Source: Pseudomonadota bacterium
GTDB taxonomy: Bacteria; Desulfobacterota; Desulfobulbia; Desulfobulbales; DAOVYS01
DNA: 7,237 nucleotides
Assembly (NCBI GenBank): GCA_030635485.1
Contig: DAOVYS010000134.1
Location: 1 to 7,237 of the forward strand
Reading direction: 5' to 3'
A program made the translations under genes and the position numbers. The notes under the pieces were generated by a model. The model ran no database searches. It had not been told where the DNA came from and saw only the letters and a program-made list of their open reading frames with translations. This document shows positions 1 through 5,824 of the stretch, piece after piece (the stretch's first letter is position 1; each line of letters opens with the position of its first letter).

Positions 1-1
1 A

Positions 2-535
2 TCAATGCGGCCTTTGCAAAGAGAACTTCAGGCCGCACTTTAGGACCCGTTTTCATCACTTTCTCCGCGCCTGACCATTGGCCGTATAATTGAAGAGGGG
101 CTGCAAGTTCACAACATCGGGACAGATATAAAGGAACGGCGCAGATCCGTGAAACAGACGCTTATCGAGGTGGGGCTTGACCCTGAAACGATTGACCGTT
201 ATCCCCATGAATTCTCAGGAGGAGAGCGGCAGAGAATCGCGATTGCCAGGGCAATCATCCTTAAGCCCAATCTTATCCTGCTTGATGAGCCTACAAGCGC
301 ACTGGACATGACCATCCAGGCCCAGATCATCCGGCTGCTTCGTGATCTGCAGAAAAAATACCGGACAACCTATATCTTTATATCACACGATTTAAGGGTG
401 ATCCGCACACTGGCAAACGATGTGGCAGTAATGTGGAACGGCAGAATAGTGGAATCAGGCCCTGCGGCCGACATCTTCAATTCCCCGACCCATCCGTACA
501 CAAAAAGGCTATTTTCCGCAGCCTTTGGGGAATAG
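2..535 (+). pseudogene. Oligopeptide/dipeptide ABC transporter ATP-binding protein (YejF/OppF-like), C-terminal part, interrupted by an amber codon
   Basis: This is the C-terminal half of an ATPase that powers peptide import; the gene enters from beyond the left edge. From position 44 the frame reads DPFSSLSPRLTIGRIIEEGL, the segment that follows the Q-loop in YejF/OppF/DppF. It continues with the ABC signature SGGERQRIAIARA (from about 206), Walker B and D-loop LILLDEPTSALD (from about 272), the H-loop FISHDL (about 377) and the usual tail SPTHPYTKRLFSAAF. Upstream, codons 2-40 read SMRPLQRELQAAL in the same frame, then TAG at 41-43. The family consensus there is LQ-(V/I)VFQ-DPF, so the stop replaces the catalytic Q-loop glutamine (one C-to-T change from CAG). 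A GTG at 149 could start a shorter frame, but it lies inside the domain and that product would lack Walker A and the Q-loop. The frame ends at TAG 533-535, 19 bp from the convergent nitroreductase gene. Family assignment is firm; pseudogene versus sequence error is open. Confidence 0.8.
41..43 (+). other. In-frame amber codon at the Q-loop glutamine position of the ABC ATPase
   Basis: TAG sits in the frame of the ATPase, directly before GAC CCG TTT (DPF). Codons on both sides encode recognisable family sequence in one frame, so this is a nonsense change and not a frameshift. The preceding codons GCC GCA CTT (AAL) also differ from the family-typical V-V-F, each by what could be a single C/T transition. 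That comparison is with consensus from memory. Confidence 0.7.
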
Positions 536-554
536 GGAATTCCGAATTCCGCAA

Positions 555-1175
555 TCATCTTTTCCCATGCCCCACAGGCACGATATAGAGCGGATCTTCA
601 TCAGGGTCGTTTTTCAGTATCCTTTTTACATCTCGATCATGAAAGGCGCCTACCACAACATTATCAAGCCCCAATGAGACGGTCTGGAGACTGATGTTCT
701 GTGCAACGTGTCCCACTTCGATAAGCACATAGCTATTTCCACGCGCGCCGTATTTCCCTGTTACCCGTTCATTCACCGCGCATATCACAAACACGACAGG
801 GGCATCTCTTATGTAAATTTGGCTCAATGCCGCCCGGCACAGCTCATCTCTCCTGTCATTGCCGTCGATCCGGCGCAATGCATGATCACGCGGCAGGTAT
901 TTGTATATTCCGGGAGAAAGGTCCCGGGCGTTTCCAACCACGGCATACACCTCAAGAGGATAGAGCGCTCCGGCCGATGGAGCGGTTCGATACCCCCCTG
1001 GAGAGGTAACTCCCTGGGCAGCCCACAGAAGCTGTGAAATATCGGCAAGCGTCAGCGGATCGCTGCTGAATTTCCTGACCGACCTCCTGAGGCCAAGCGC
1101 CTTTTCAACAGACATGCCTCCGTCATGCCGAGGCTCCGGCAGACTGACAACTTTCGAAGTTCCAAATCCAGTCAT
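555..1175 (-). CDS. SagB/ThcOx-type nitroreductase family FMN oxidoreductase
   Basis: This is a 206-residue cytosolic flavoprotein of the nitroreductase superfamily, SagB/ThcOx branch, predicted to bind FMN; the substrate is unknown. Visible family features are LPEPR (residues 12-16), the FMN-phosphate motif RRSVRKF (30-36), the branch hallmark QLLWAAQGVT (48-57), TAPSAGALYPLE (64-75), VGHVAQN (154-160) and VVVGAF (173-178). SagB enzymes oxidise azolines in thiazole/oxazole-modified peptides, but no YcaO/SagD cyclase, precursor peptide or exporter is here, so a RiPP role is not supported. Start: the ATG at 1175-1173 is preceded by GAGGTG with a short 2-nt gap. A start at Met21 would lose LPEPR and is disfavoured. 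The gene lies 38 bp downstream of the GltD-like gene on the same strand, so the two are probably co-transcribed and the flavoprotein pair may share electrons (inference). Confidence 0.9.
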   Translation of the reverse strand: MTGFGTSKVVSLPEPRHDGGMSVEKALGLRRSVRKFSSDPLTLADISQLLWAAQGVTSPGGYRTAPSAGALYPLEVYAVVGNARDLSPGIYKYLPRDHALRRIDGNDRRDELCRAALSQIYIRDAPVVFVICAVNERVTGKYGARGNSYVLIEVGHVAQNISLQTVSLGLDNVVVGAFHDRDVKRILKNDPDEDPLYIVPVGHGKR

Positions 1176-1213
1176 TTCACCTCACATCCAGGGCGGCCCA
1201 GCTATCATAACCA

Positions 1214-2617
1214 TTAACAGGACTCGGGCTCGCGTCCCGCCCTCAAATCTTTTCCTTCAAGAAAACGCGCGATCGACTCGGATGCTGTTTTGGCGCCGGC
1301 AACGGCCTTTGCAACGGTCTGCGGACCAGCCACGGCATCTCCTGCAGCAAATATCCACTCCACGGATGTCCGGAGTGTTACAGGATCCACATCATAGGTT
1401 CCCCATTTGGTCAGTTTTATATCAATTCCCTTGTCGGCTTTGTGATCAATGTTCTGACTGATTGCGGAGATAATCGCGTCCGCCTGGATCATAAAATTTG
1501 AGCCGTCAATGGGGATAGGACGGCAACGTCCGGATGCATCACACTCACCGAGTTTCATGCGGATGCATTCCACCTGGGAAATCCTGTTATCCTCTCCATG
1601 GATCTTGACCGGAGTCGCCAGGGTCTCTATCCGGACTCCCTCTTCCTCCAGATGATGGATCTCGGCCGCGGCTGCCGGCATTTCTTTCCTGCTGCGGCGA
1701 TAAAGAATAAACACCTTGTCAGACCCTGTCCTGAGCGCTGTTCTGGCAACATCGATCGCCACATTGCCTCCGCCTACCACAACTACATTCTGACCCAGGT
1801 TCAGATCTTCCCCGATATTTACCCGGCGAAGGTAATCAACTCCCTGCATGACCCCGTCAAGGTCCTCGCCTTCAATTCCTAGTTTTCTGCTGTTATGGGC
1901 GCCGACTCCAATAAATATCGCCTCAAATCCTTCTTCTTTTAACTCGGAAATCGTTTTATCCCTGCCAATGGTCACATTGGTATGGATCTCTACACCGCAA
2001 TTTTTCAAGGCGTCAAATTCAGCCGCAACTATGTCGCGCGGCAGCCGATAGGCTGGAATACCGACTGTCAGCATCCCGCCAAGCACGGGCAGGCTTTCAA
2101 AAATGGTACAGGAATAACCCTCGTGTGCAAGATAATAGGCTGTTGTCATGCCGGCGGGACCGGAACCGATTATTGCCACTTTTCTATTCTTCATAACCGC
2201 GCATGGGGTCATGATATCCTTGTTGTTTGCAACCATCCAGTCAACAAGAAAACGCTCCAGCATGCCGATGGCCACTGGCTCTCCCTTTTTCCCCCTTACA
2301 CAAGACCCTTCACACTGGAACTCATGAGGACATACCCGGGAACATACGGCAGGAAGAGAAGTCGTCTCCCGGTCAGCCCAGTACGCCTCCTCAATCTTCC
2401 CTTCCCTTAACAGCCTTATAAAACGTGGAATATCATTATGAATGGGGCAGGCCTGTATGCATCCCGGCTTCTTGCACTGGAGGCATCGATTGGCCTCCTT
2501 TACCGCAGTCTCATAATCAAACCCGGAAACGACTTCATCAAAACTCTTAATACGCTCAGCCGGCGCCATTTCAACAACCGGCTGACGCGGAATCGTCATC
2601 CTCTCTTTCGCCTTCAT
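1214..2617 (-). CDS. GltD-like (glutamate synthase small-subunit type) FAD/[4Fe-4S] NAD(P) oxidoreductase
   Basis: This 467-residue cytosolic flavoprotein belongs to the family of GltD, archaeal-type GltA, NfnB/SudA and PreT. In order it has two N-terminal cysteine sets for [4Fe-4S] clusters (C45, C48, C53, C57; C92, C96, C102, C106), the FAD Rossmann motif GSGPAGM (151-157), GGMLTVGIPAYRLP (180-193), the NAD(P) motif VVGGGNVAIDVAR (280-292), ILYRRSRKEMPA (304-315), and the FAD-contacting C-terminus FAAGDAVAGPQTVAKAVAGAK (423-443). All key motifs are intact and the length is normal. In glutamate synthase such a subunit passes NAD(P)H electrons to an amidotransferase subunit; in Nfn it bifurcates electrons with NfnA. 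Neither partner is visible, so the acceptor is unknown and no gene symbol is given. The start ATG has GGGAG 7 nt upstream (minus strand). It is first in an operon with the nitroreductase, behind a promoter with an operator-like palindrome. Confidence 0.9.
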   Translation of the reverse strand: MKAKERMTIPRQPVVEMAPAERIKSFDEVVSGFDYETAVKEANRCLQCKKPGCIQACPIHNDIPRFIRLLREGKIEEAYWADRETTSLPAVCSRVCPHEFQCEGSCVRGKKGEPVAIGMLERFLVDWMVANNKDIMTPCAVMKNRKVAIIGSGPAGMTTAYYLAHEGYSCTIFESLPVLGGMLTVGIPAYRLPRDIVAAEFDALKNCGVEIHTNVTIGRDKTISELKEEGFEAIFIGVGAHNSRKLGIEGEDLDGVMQGVDYLRRVNIGEDLNLGQNVVVVGGGNVAIDVARTALRTGSDKVFILYRRSRKEMPAAAAEIHHLEEEGVRIETLATPVKIHGEDNRISQVECIRMKLGECDASGRCRPIPIDGSNFMIQADAIISAISQNIDHKADKGIDIKLTKWGTYDVDPVTLRTSVEWIFAAGDAVAGPQTVAKAVAGAKTASESIARFLEGKDLRAGREPESC

Positions 2618-2703
2618 AATGTTTCTCCCATGACAATGCTGATACTCTAAAAATCACAACACCACATTACATTACCTGACTACCAACCAGAACCTATGGT
2701 TTT

Positions 2704-2720
2704 CACTAATAAAATTAGTG
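2704..2720. promoter_or_regulatory. Perfect 17-nt inverted repeat, probable operator
   Basis: The palindrome is CACTAAT-AAA-ATTAGTG: two perfect 7-bp arms around a 3-nt centre. It lies immediately downstream of the predicted -10 of the minus-strand promoter and covers the expected transcription start, the classic position for a repressor site. The arms are AT-rich and no T-run follows, so a terminator is unlikely. The cognate regulator is not in the window and I do not recognise the motif. Confidence 0.5.
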
Positions 2721-2721
2721 T

Positions 2722-2751
2722 ATGTTACGTCCGCACACGGAACAATGTCAA
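2722..2751 (-). promoter_or_regulatory. Candidate sigma-70 promoter of the GltD-like/nitroreductase operon
   Basis: Reading the minus strand, a perfect -35 hexamer TTGACA (2751-2746) is followed after 18 nt by TAACAT (2727-2722; 4 of 6 matches to TATAAT). The predicted transcription start is near 2715, leaving an untranslated leader of about 100 nt before the ATG at 2617. This is a sequence match only, but it is well placed upstream of the only gene it could serve on this strand. Confidence 0.5.
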
Positions 2752-2946
2752 GAAAATTCGTAACCACCCGGGTTCAAAGTTCCAGAATTCACGGTTCCGG
2801 CCAACGCATGAAAAAGATTGCAAAAGCGATTAACCGAGAACTTGGACGGCTGCCAATTATTTTTTTTTTTGCATAAATTTTCTGTACTGTCAGCTCCCAT
2901 TTGTTATAGAATAAATTTGGAATAAAAGACAAAACCATTGGCCCTT

Positions 2947-2951
2947 AAGGA
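2947..2951 (+). promoter_or_regulatory. Ribosome binding site that decides the start of the Fe-S/DUF3786 gene
   Basis: AAGGA lies 7 nt before the ATG at 2959. An in-frame TTG at 2938 lies upstream of this site and has no comparable motif, so ATG 2959 is the better start. Confidence 0.65.
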
Positions 2952-2958
2952 TACCGCA

Positions 2959-3780
2959 ATGACTATAAACGCACTTGACCTCTATCGGGACGTTCTGCCG
3001 AAGACAAACTGCGGCGACTGTAGTTTTCCGACATGCCTGGCATTTGCCGGCATGGTGATATCCGAAAGGATTCCATTAAAGGACTGCCCCCATGTCGACC
3101 CAGATCTGTTGATCGTTTATGAACAGAAGATCAACGAGCAATATTGTGCTGGAAACGGGTTCAAAAAAGAGATAGGCCGCGAGGCTCTGGCCTGGGCAAA
3201 AGAAAAAGCGAAAATCCTGGCATACGACGAGCTGGCCGCAAGAGTGGGCGGAGAGCTGGTCTATAAAGGCGATGACACCGTTATAAAGCTGCCCTATTTT
3301 AATGATTCGCTCACTGTTTCAAAAAGCGGAATTGCCAAAAAAGATGGTTCGGAACCGACAATACTAGACCAGGTGTTTATTTACAACCACCTGGTCCATG
3401 CCGGATCACCGAAACCCACCGGCGAATGGAAGGGATTTATCGAATTCCCGAACACCATATCCAAAATCAAATCCATGAAAGACCGGGTCGAAACGCCCTT
3501 GGTCGAATGTTTCTGGGACCATCCCGACAGACTGCGGGCTGCGGCCGAAACCCTGGGCGGCGTTGACCTGACGGACGATCTACAGCCCGCCGACATGGTA
3601 TTTCTTTTCAAACCACTCCCAAAGGTCCCTGTAATGCTTCTGTTCTGGGATGCTGATGAGGATGAAGACTTTGATGCCGAGGCAAAACTCCGCTTTGATG
3701 AAACCATAGTCCAACATCTTGACATCGAATCGATCGTCTTTTTAAGCGAACGATTGAGAGAGCTTTTGTGTGAAATGTGA
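2959..3780 (+). CDS. Fe-S cluster domain protein with a C-terminal DUF3786-like domain
   Basis: This is a 273-residue, apparently cytosolic protein of unknown function. The N-terminus, LPKTNCGDCSFPTCLAFA (13-30) plus DCP at 42-44, gives cysteines C18, C21, C26 and C43 with spacing Cx2Cx4Cx16C. This is the [4Fe-4S] fingerprint shared by the corrinoid Fe-S protein large subunit (AcsC/CdhE) and RnfB (PF04060-type). The remainder (about 75-273) resembles the domain I recall as DUF3786, with features such as PTGEWKGFIEFPNT (152-165) and a hydrophobic strand VPVMLLFWDADEDEDFDAE (223-241). No signal peptide or membrane segment is evident. The AcsC-like cluster suggests single-electron transfer, possibly reductive activation of a partner, but the partner is unknown and no corrinoid or CODH gene is adjacent. 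It is divergent from the GltD-like gene and separated from the next gene by a 310-bp repeat-bearing gap, so it is probably its own transcript. Confidence 0.8.
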   Translation: MTINALDLYRDVLPKTNCGDCSFPTCLAFAGMVISERIPLKDCPHVDPDLLIVYEQKINEQYCAGNGFKKEIGREALAWAKEKAKILAYDELAARVGGELVYKGDDTVIKLPYFNDSLTVSKSGIAKKDGSEPTILDQVFIYNHLVHAGSPKPTGEWKGFIEFPNTISKIKSMKDRVETPLVECFWDHPDRLRAAAETLGGVDLTDDLQPADMVFLFKPLPKVPVMLLFWDADEDEDFDAEAKLRFDETIVQHLDIESIVFLSERLRELLCEM

Positions 3781-3842
3781 TGTAACTAGCCCTGCACAAA
3801 GGCATTTGGTTCAATACCCCGTAAATATTCGGTTAACCCTTC

Positions 3843-3872
3843 TCGATATTGATCGACGGCGTTGAATATCGA
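3843..3872. repeat. Inverted repeat TCGATATT / AATATCGA
   Basis: Perfect 8-bp arms at 3843-3850 and 3865-3872 are separated by 14 nt, about 60 bp after the DUF3786 gene. The arms are AT-rich and have no T-run, so a strong terminator is unlikely. It could be a protein-binding site or chance. Confidence 0.4.
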
Positions 3873-3906
3873 ATTTGCATTTCATGTTTTCAGCATGGTT
3901 CCGACT

Positions 3907-3966
3907 GTAGGGGCAACCCTTGTGGTTGCCCTGCCTGGATAGGGTGCCCACAAGGGGTACCCCTAC
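3907..3966. repeat. Nested palindromic intergenic element (MITE/REP-like)
   Basis: The outer arms GTAGGGG (3907-3913) and CCCCTAC (3960-3966) are perfect inverted repeats. Inside are two small hairpins: GGGCAACC-CTTGT-GGTTGCCC (3911-3931) and GGGTGCCC-ACAAG-GGGTACCC (3942-3962, one G-U pair in RNA). The two loops, CTTGT and ACAAG, complement each other, so the element folds either as one long imperfect hairpin or as a cruciform. From memory, similar short 'GTAGGGGC...' repeats are scattered between genes in many environmental bacterial genomes. No transposase or clear target duplication is visible. The motif ACAAGGGGTAC at 3950-3960 recurs at 3989-3999, possibly a remnant of a second copy. 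Confidence 0.65.
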
Positions 3967-3974
3967 GGTTTTTC
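3942..3974 (+). terminator. Possible rho-independent terminator formed by the right half of the palindromic element
   Basis: The GC-rich stem GGGTGCCC/GGGTACCC with loop ACAAG is followed by CCTACGG and a T-run at 3969-3973. The longer outer stem (GTAGGGG/CCCCTAC) ends only 2 nt before the T-run. It could end the DUF3786 transcript, about 160 bp after its stop codon. The T-run is short, so this is tentative. Confidence 0.35.
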
Positions 3975-4090
3975 TATTAAAAGACCATACAAGGGGTACA
4001 AATTTTTTAATCCACCAACCGTAAATCGTTAACCGCAACCTGTTAACTTTCTCATTCACCTATTCCAAAAAAAAAGAGCCCAATCAAACC

Positions 4091-5059
4091 ATGTTTGTTC
4101 TAGGATTACAGGGAAGTCCCCGCAAGGGAGGAAATACCGACATTCTTCTGTCCGCGTTCTTGGAAGAGGCCGAGAGGCTCAGCGCCGTAACACACACTGT
4201 TAACGCGGCTGCGGAAGGCGTGACTCCGTGTCTTGGATGCGGGACCTGTGAAAAAAAAGGTTACTGCCCGATTGATGACACCATGCAGGAGATCTATTTC
4301 CTGATGCGACGCGCCGACATCATCGTAATGGCCACACCTATTTATTTTTACGGACCAACCGCGCAGATCAAGGCCCTTATCGACCGCACCCAGGCCCTCT
4401 GGGCGAGGTCATCAATACACAAACTGGCCGATCCGGGAAGCAGACGGCGCAAGGGCATTCTCCTGGCTGTCGGAGCCACCAAGGGAAAAAAGCTCTTTGA
4501 GGGCACAACAGCCTCGGCAAGGTATTTCTTTCATGCGGCAGGCGCCAAACTCTCAGGCAGCATTACGGTCAGGCAGGTGGATAAGGCCGGGGCAATCAAC
4601 AGCCGTCCCGACTCACTTGATGAAGCGCGAAAACTGGCCGTTGAGCTGGTCTTGCCCTATCTTGCCGGAAAAAAAATATTATTTATCTGCAAGGGAAACA
4701 GCTGCAGGAGTCAAATGGCAGGAGCGTTTACCAGGCTCTATCATGGTGACGTATTTGAGGTTGAGACTGCAGGAACCAATCCCGAATCCAAAATAGATCC
4801 CATAATGGAAGAGGTGATGCGGGAAAAAGGAATAGATATGGCCTGGCTGCGTCCCAAATCGATTGAAGATGCGCTGGCCTCATTAGGCCGTCCTCCGGAC
4901 ATGATAATTTCCATGGGATGCGGCGACCAGTGTCCTCATTACCAAGGAGTAGAGTTCGAGGACTGGAGACTTCCCGACCCGGCAGGCAAATCAATCGACT
5001 TCATGCGTGAAATCAGGGACTCAATTTTTGAGAAAGTGCATGAAATGGGGCACTGGTAA
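4091..5059 (+). CDS. Fusion of iron-sulfur flavoprotein (NADPH-dependent FMN reductase fold) and ArsC-type arsenate reductase
   Basis: This is a 322-residue cytosolic two-domain protein. Residues 1-187 form a flavodoxin-like FMN reductase domain, with phosphate loop GSPRKGGNTD (8-17) and flavin loop ATPIYFYGPTAQIKALIDR (81-99). The compact set C47, C50, C53, C59 (Cx2Cx2Cx5C) is the [4Fe-4S] pattern of archaeal/bacterial iron-sulfur flavoproteins (Isf). After a linker of only about six residues, residues 194-322 are a full ArsC/low-molecular-weight phosphatase domain. It has P-loop C200-KGNSC-R206-S207, a second thiol C205, the distal pair C277/C281 in MGCGDQCP, and the acid motif LPDPAGK (D296). 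The four cysteines match thioredoxin-type arsenate reductases, favouring arsenate over phosphotyrosine. The inferred role is arsenate reduction with electrons supplied by the attached flavin/Fe-S module. No ArsR, arsenite pump or thioredoxin gene is in the window. The Shine-Dalgarno is weak (AAGAG, 12 nt upstream). It is probably first of a three-gene operon. Confidence 0.9.
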   Translation: MFVLGLQGSPRKGGNTDILLSAFLEEAERLSAVTHTVNAAAEGVTPCLGCGTCEKKGYCPIDDTMQEIYFLMRRADIIVMATPIYFYGPTAQIKALIDRTQALWARSSIHKLADPGSRRRKGILLAVGATKGKKLFEGTTASARYFFHAAGAKLSGSITVRQVDKAGAINSRPDSLDEARKLAVELVLPYLAGKKILFICKGNSCRSQMAGAFTRLYHGDVFEVETAGTNPESKIDPIMEEVMREKGIDMAWLRPKSIEDALASLGRPPDMIISMGCGDQCPHYQGVEFEDWRLPDPAGKSIDFMREIRDSIFEKVHEMGHW

Positions 5060-5098
5060 ACGCTTACTTCTAAGGTATTAAACAGAACTCACCATAAT

Positions 5099-5824
5099 AT
5101 GGACAACATCCATATCAAATATATCTTTTCCAGGGACGATGGGGCCAGGGATATTTTCAACCTCTGTCTTGACGGTAACAGCATCACCCTGAACAATAAC
5201 GACAATACCCCTGACAACCCGCCTGACTGGGCCAGGCTCGATTTTCACAGATGCCCCAATTGTACATTGGCGCCGGACCGCCACACTTACTGCCCGTCCG
5301 CCCTTTGCATGGTCCCTATTGTGAAAAGATTTGAAGGATTAGTGTCCCACGACGAACTTAAAGTCGAAATTATCACGGCCGAGCGGAAGATCAGCCAGCA
5401 CACCACGGCCCAGCGGGCCATCGGTTCAATGATGGGTCTGGTTTTCGCAGCCGGCGGTTGCCCACATACGGCATTTTTCCGCCCCATGGCCCGTTTCCAT
5501 CTCCCCCTGGCAAGTGAGGACGAAACCATATTCCGGGCCGTTTCCATGTATCTCCTGGCCCAATATTTTAAACGAAAGCAGGGAGATGAAACCGATTTTG
5601 ACCTCAACGGCCTTGCTTTAATCTATAAAAACATCCAGGTGGTCAACAATACAATTGCCGAACGATTGCGGGCCGCAACCGAAACAGACTCCTCAATAAA
5701 TGGTGTGATATTTCTGGACATGTACGCAAAGGCAATGCCCTACGTGATCCGGGATGCCTTAAAGGAGATACGATATTTGTTTGAACCGTACCTTGGGAAT
5801 GACTTTAAAATGACTAGTGACTAA
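5099..5824 (+). CDS. Conserved protein of unknown function (DUF6901-like) with conserved-looking cysteines
   Basis: This is a 241-residue soluble protein with no signal peptide or membrane segment. I do not know its function; the layout resembles a deltaproteobacterial family I recall as DUF6901 (recall, not a search). The N-terminus is rich in beta-type sequence (IKYIFSRDDGARDIFNLCLDG). A metal-site-like block follows, FHRCPNCTLAPDRHTYCPSALC (49-70: H50, C52, C55, C65, C70). C121 lies in AAGGCP, and the helical half contains FFRPMARFHLPLASEDETIFRAVSMYLLAQYF in two stretches (126-157). The cysteines could bind zinc or an Fe-S cluster, or act as redox thiols. The start ATG has no good Shine-Dalgarno; AAGG at 5072 is too far away. 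It begins 39 bp after the fusion gene, and its stop overlaps the histidine kinase start (TAATG), indicating translational coupling and a likely functional link to the kinase. Confidence 0.75.
   Translation: MDNIHIKYIFSRDDGARDIFNLCLDGNSITLNNNDNTPDNPPDWARLDFHRCPNCTLAPDRHTYCPSALCMVPIVKRFEGLVSHDELKVEIITAERKISQHTTAQRAIGSMMGLVFAAGGCPHTAFFRPMARFHLPLASEDETIFRAVSMYLLAQYFKRKQGDETDFDLNGLALIYKNIQVVNNTIAERLRAATETDSSINGVIFLDMYAKAMPYVIRDALKEIRYLFEPYLGNDFKMTSD

Larger units (their letters stand above)
2618..2958. other. Divergent intergenic region between the GltD-like and DUF3786 genes
   Basis: This 341-bp region contains the minus-strand promoter and palindrome described separately, and an 11-T run at 2860-2870 preceded by a weak TTGG/CCAA stem (2842-2856). 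A -10-like TATAGAAT (2905-2912) lies upstream of the plus-strand gene, but I see no convincing -35 for it. A 22-codon open frame (2808-2876) has no ribosome binding site. No RNA gene is recognised. Confidence 0.5.
3781..4090. other. Gene-free 310-bp gap between the DUF3786 gene and the fusion gene
   Basis: No coding sequence is supported here. The gap holds the inverted repeat and the nested palindrome listed separately, and an imperfect direct repeat beginning CCGTAAAT at 3819 and 4019, each followed within a few bases by a GTTAAC-containing stretch (3832-3837, 4028-4033; another GTTAAC at 4042-4047). No clear promoter for the downstream operon was found, though one is expected here. A 9-A run (4067-4075) precedes the start of the fusion gene. 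Confidence 0.5.

Noticed and set aside
41..43. TAG read as pyrrolysine
   Set aside because: The protein is not a methylamine methyltransferase, the position is a conserved glutamine one base change away, and the gene's own TAG end is not followed soon by another in-frame stop. No pyl genes are visible.
149..535. GTG at 149 as the true start of a short ABC protein
   Set aside because: Family sequence continues upstream in the same frame to at least position 44, and before the amber to the window edge. A protein starting at 149 would lack Walker A and the Q-loop.
708..1037. Plus-strand open frame of 109 codons opposite the nitroreductase
   Set aside because: It is antisense to a gene with clear family motifs along its whole length, and its own translation resembles nothing.
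555..1175. A RiPP azoline cluster suggested by the SagB-type protein
   Set aside because: No YcaO cyclase, precursor peptide, protease or exporter is nearby, and stand-alone SagB-type nitroreductases are common.
1982..2410. Plus-strand open frame of 142 codons opposite the GltD-like gene
   Set aside because: It is a shadow of a strongly conserved coding region on the other strand, with no start signal or domain.
1214..2617. Naming the gene gltD or nfnB
   Set aside because: Neither the glutamate synthase large subunit nor NfnA is next to it, and the shared motifs do not separate these subfamilies by eye.
2844..2872. Sigma-54 promoter around the T-run and GC at 2871
   Set aside because: The required GG doublet 10 bp before the GC is absent (positions 2859-2860 are AT).
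2808..2876. 22-codon open frame beginning MKKIAKAINRELG, a possible leader peptide
   Set aside because: It has no ribosome binding site, and its phenylalanine codons come from the T-run. No control codons or attenuator structure fit it convincingly.
2938..2958. TTG start at 2938 for the DUF3786 protein
   Set aside because: The ATG at 2959 has AAGGA at proper spacing, whereas the TTG has no ribosome binding site and would place that site inside the coding region.
3811..4059. Minus-strand open frame of 82 codons in the intergenic gap
   Set aside because: It is largely a translation of the palindromic repeat (GVPLVGTLSRQGNHKGCPYS), a typical spurious product of such elements, and it has no recognisable domain.
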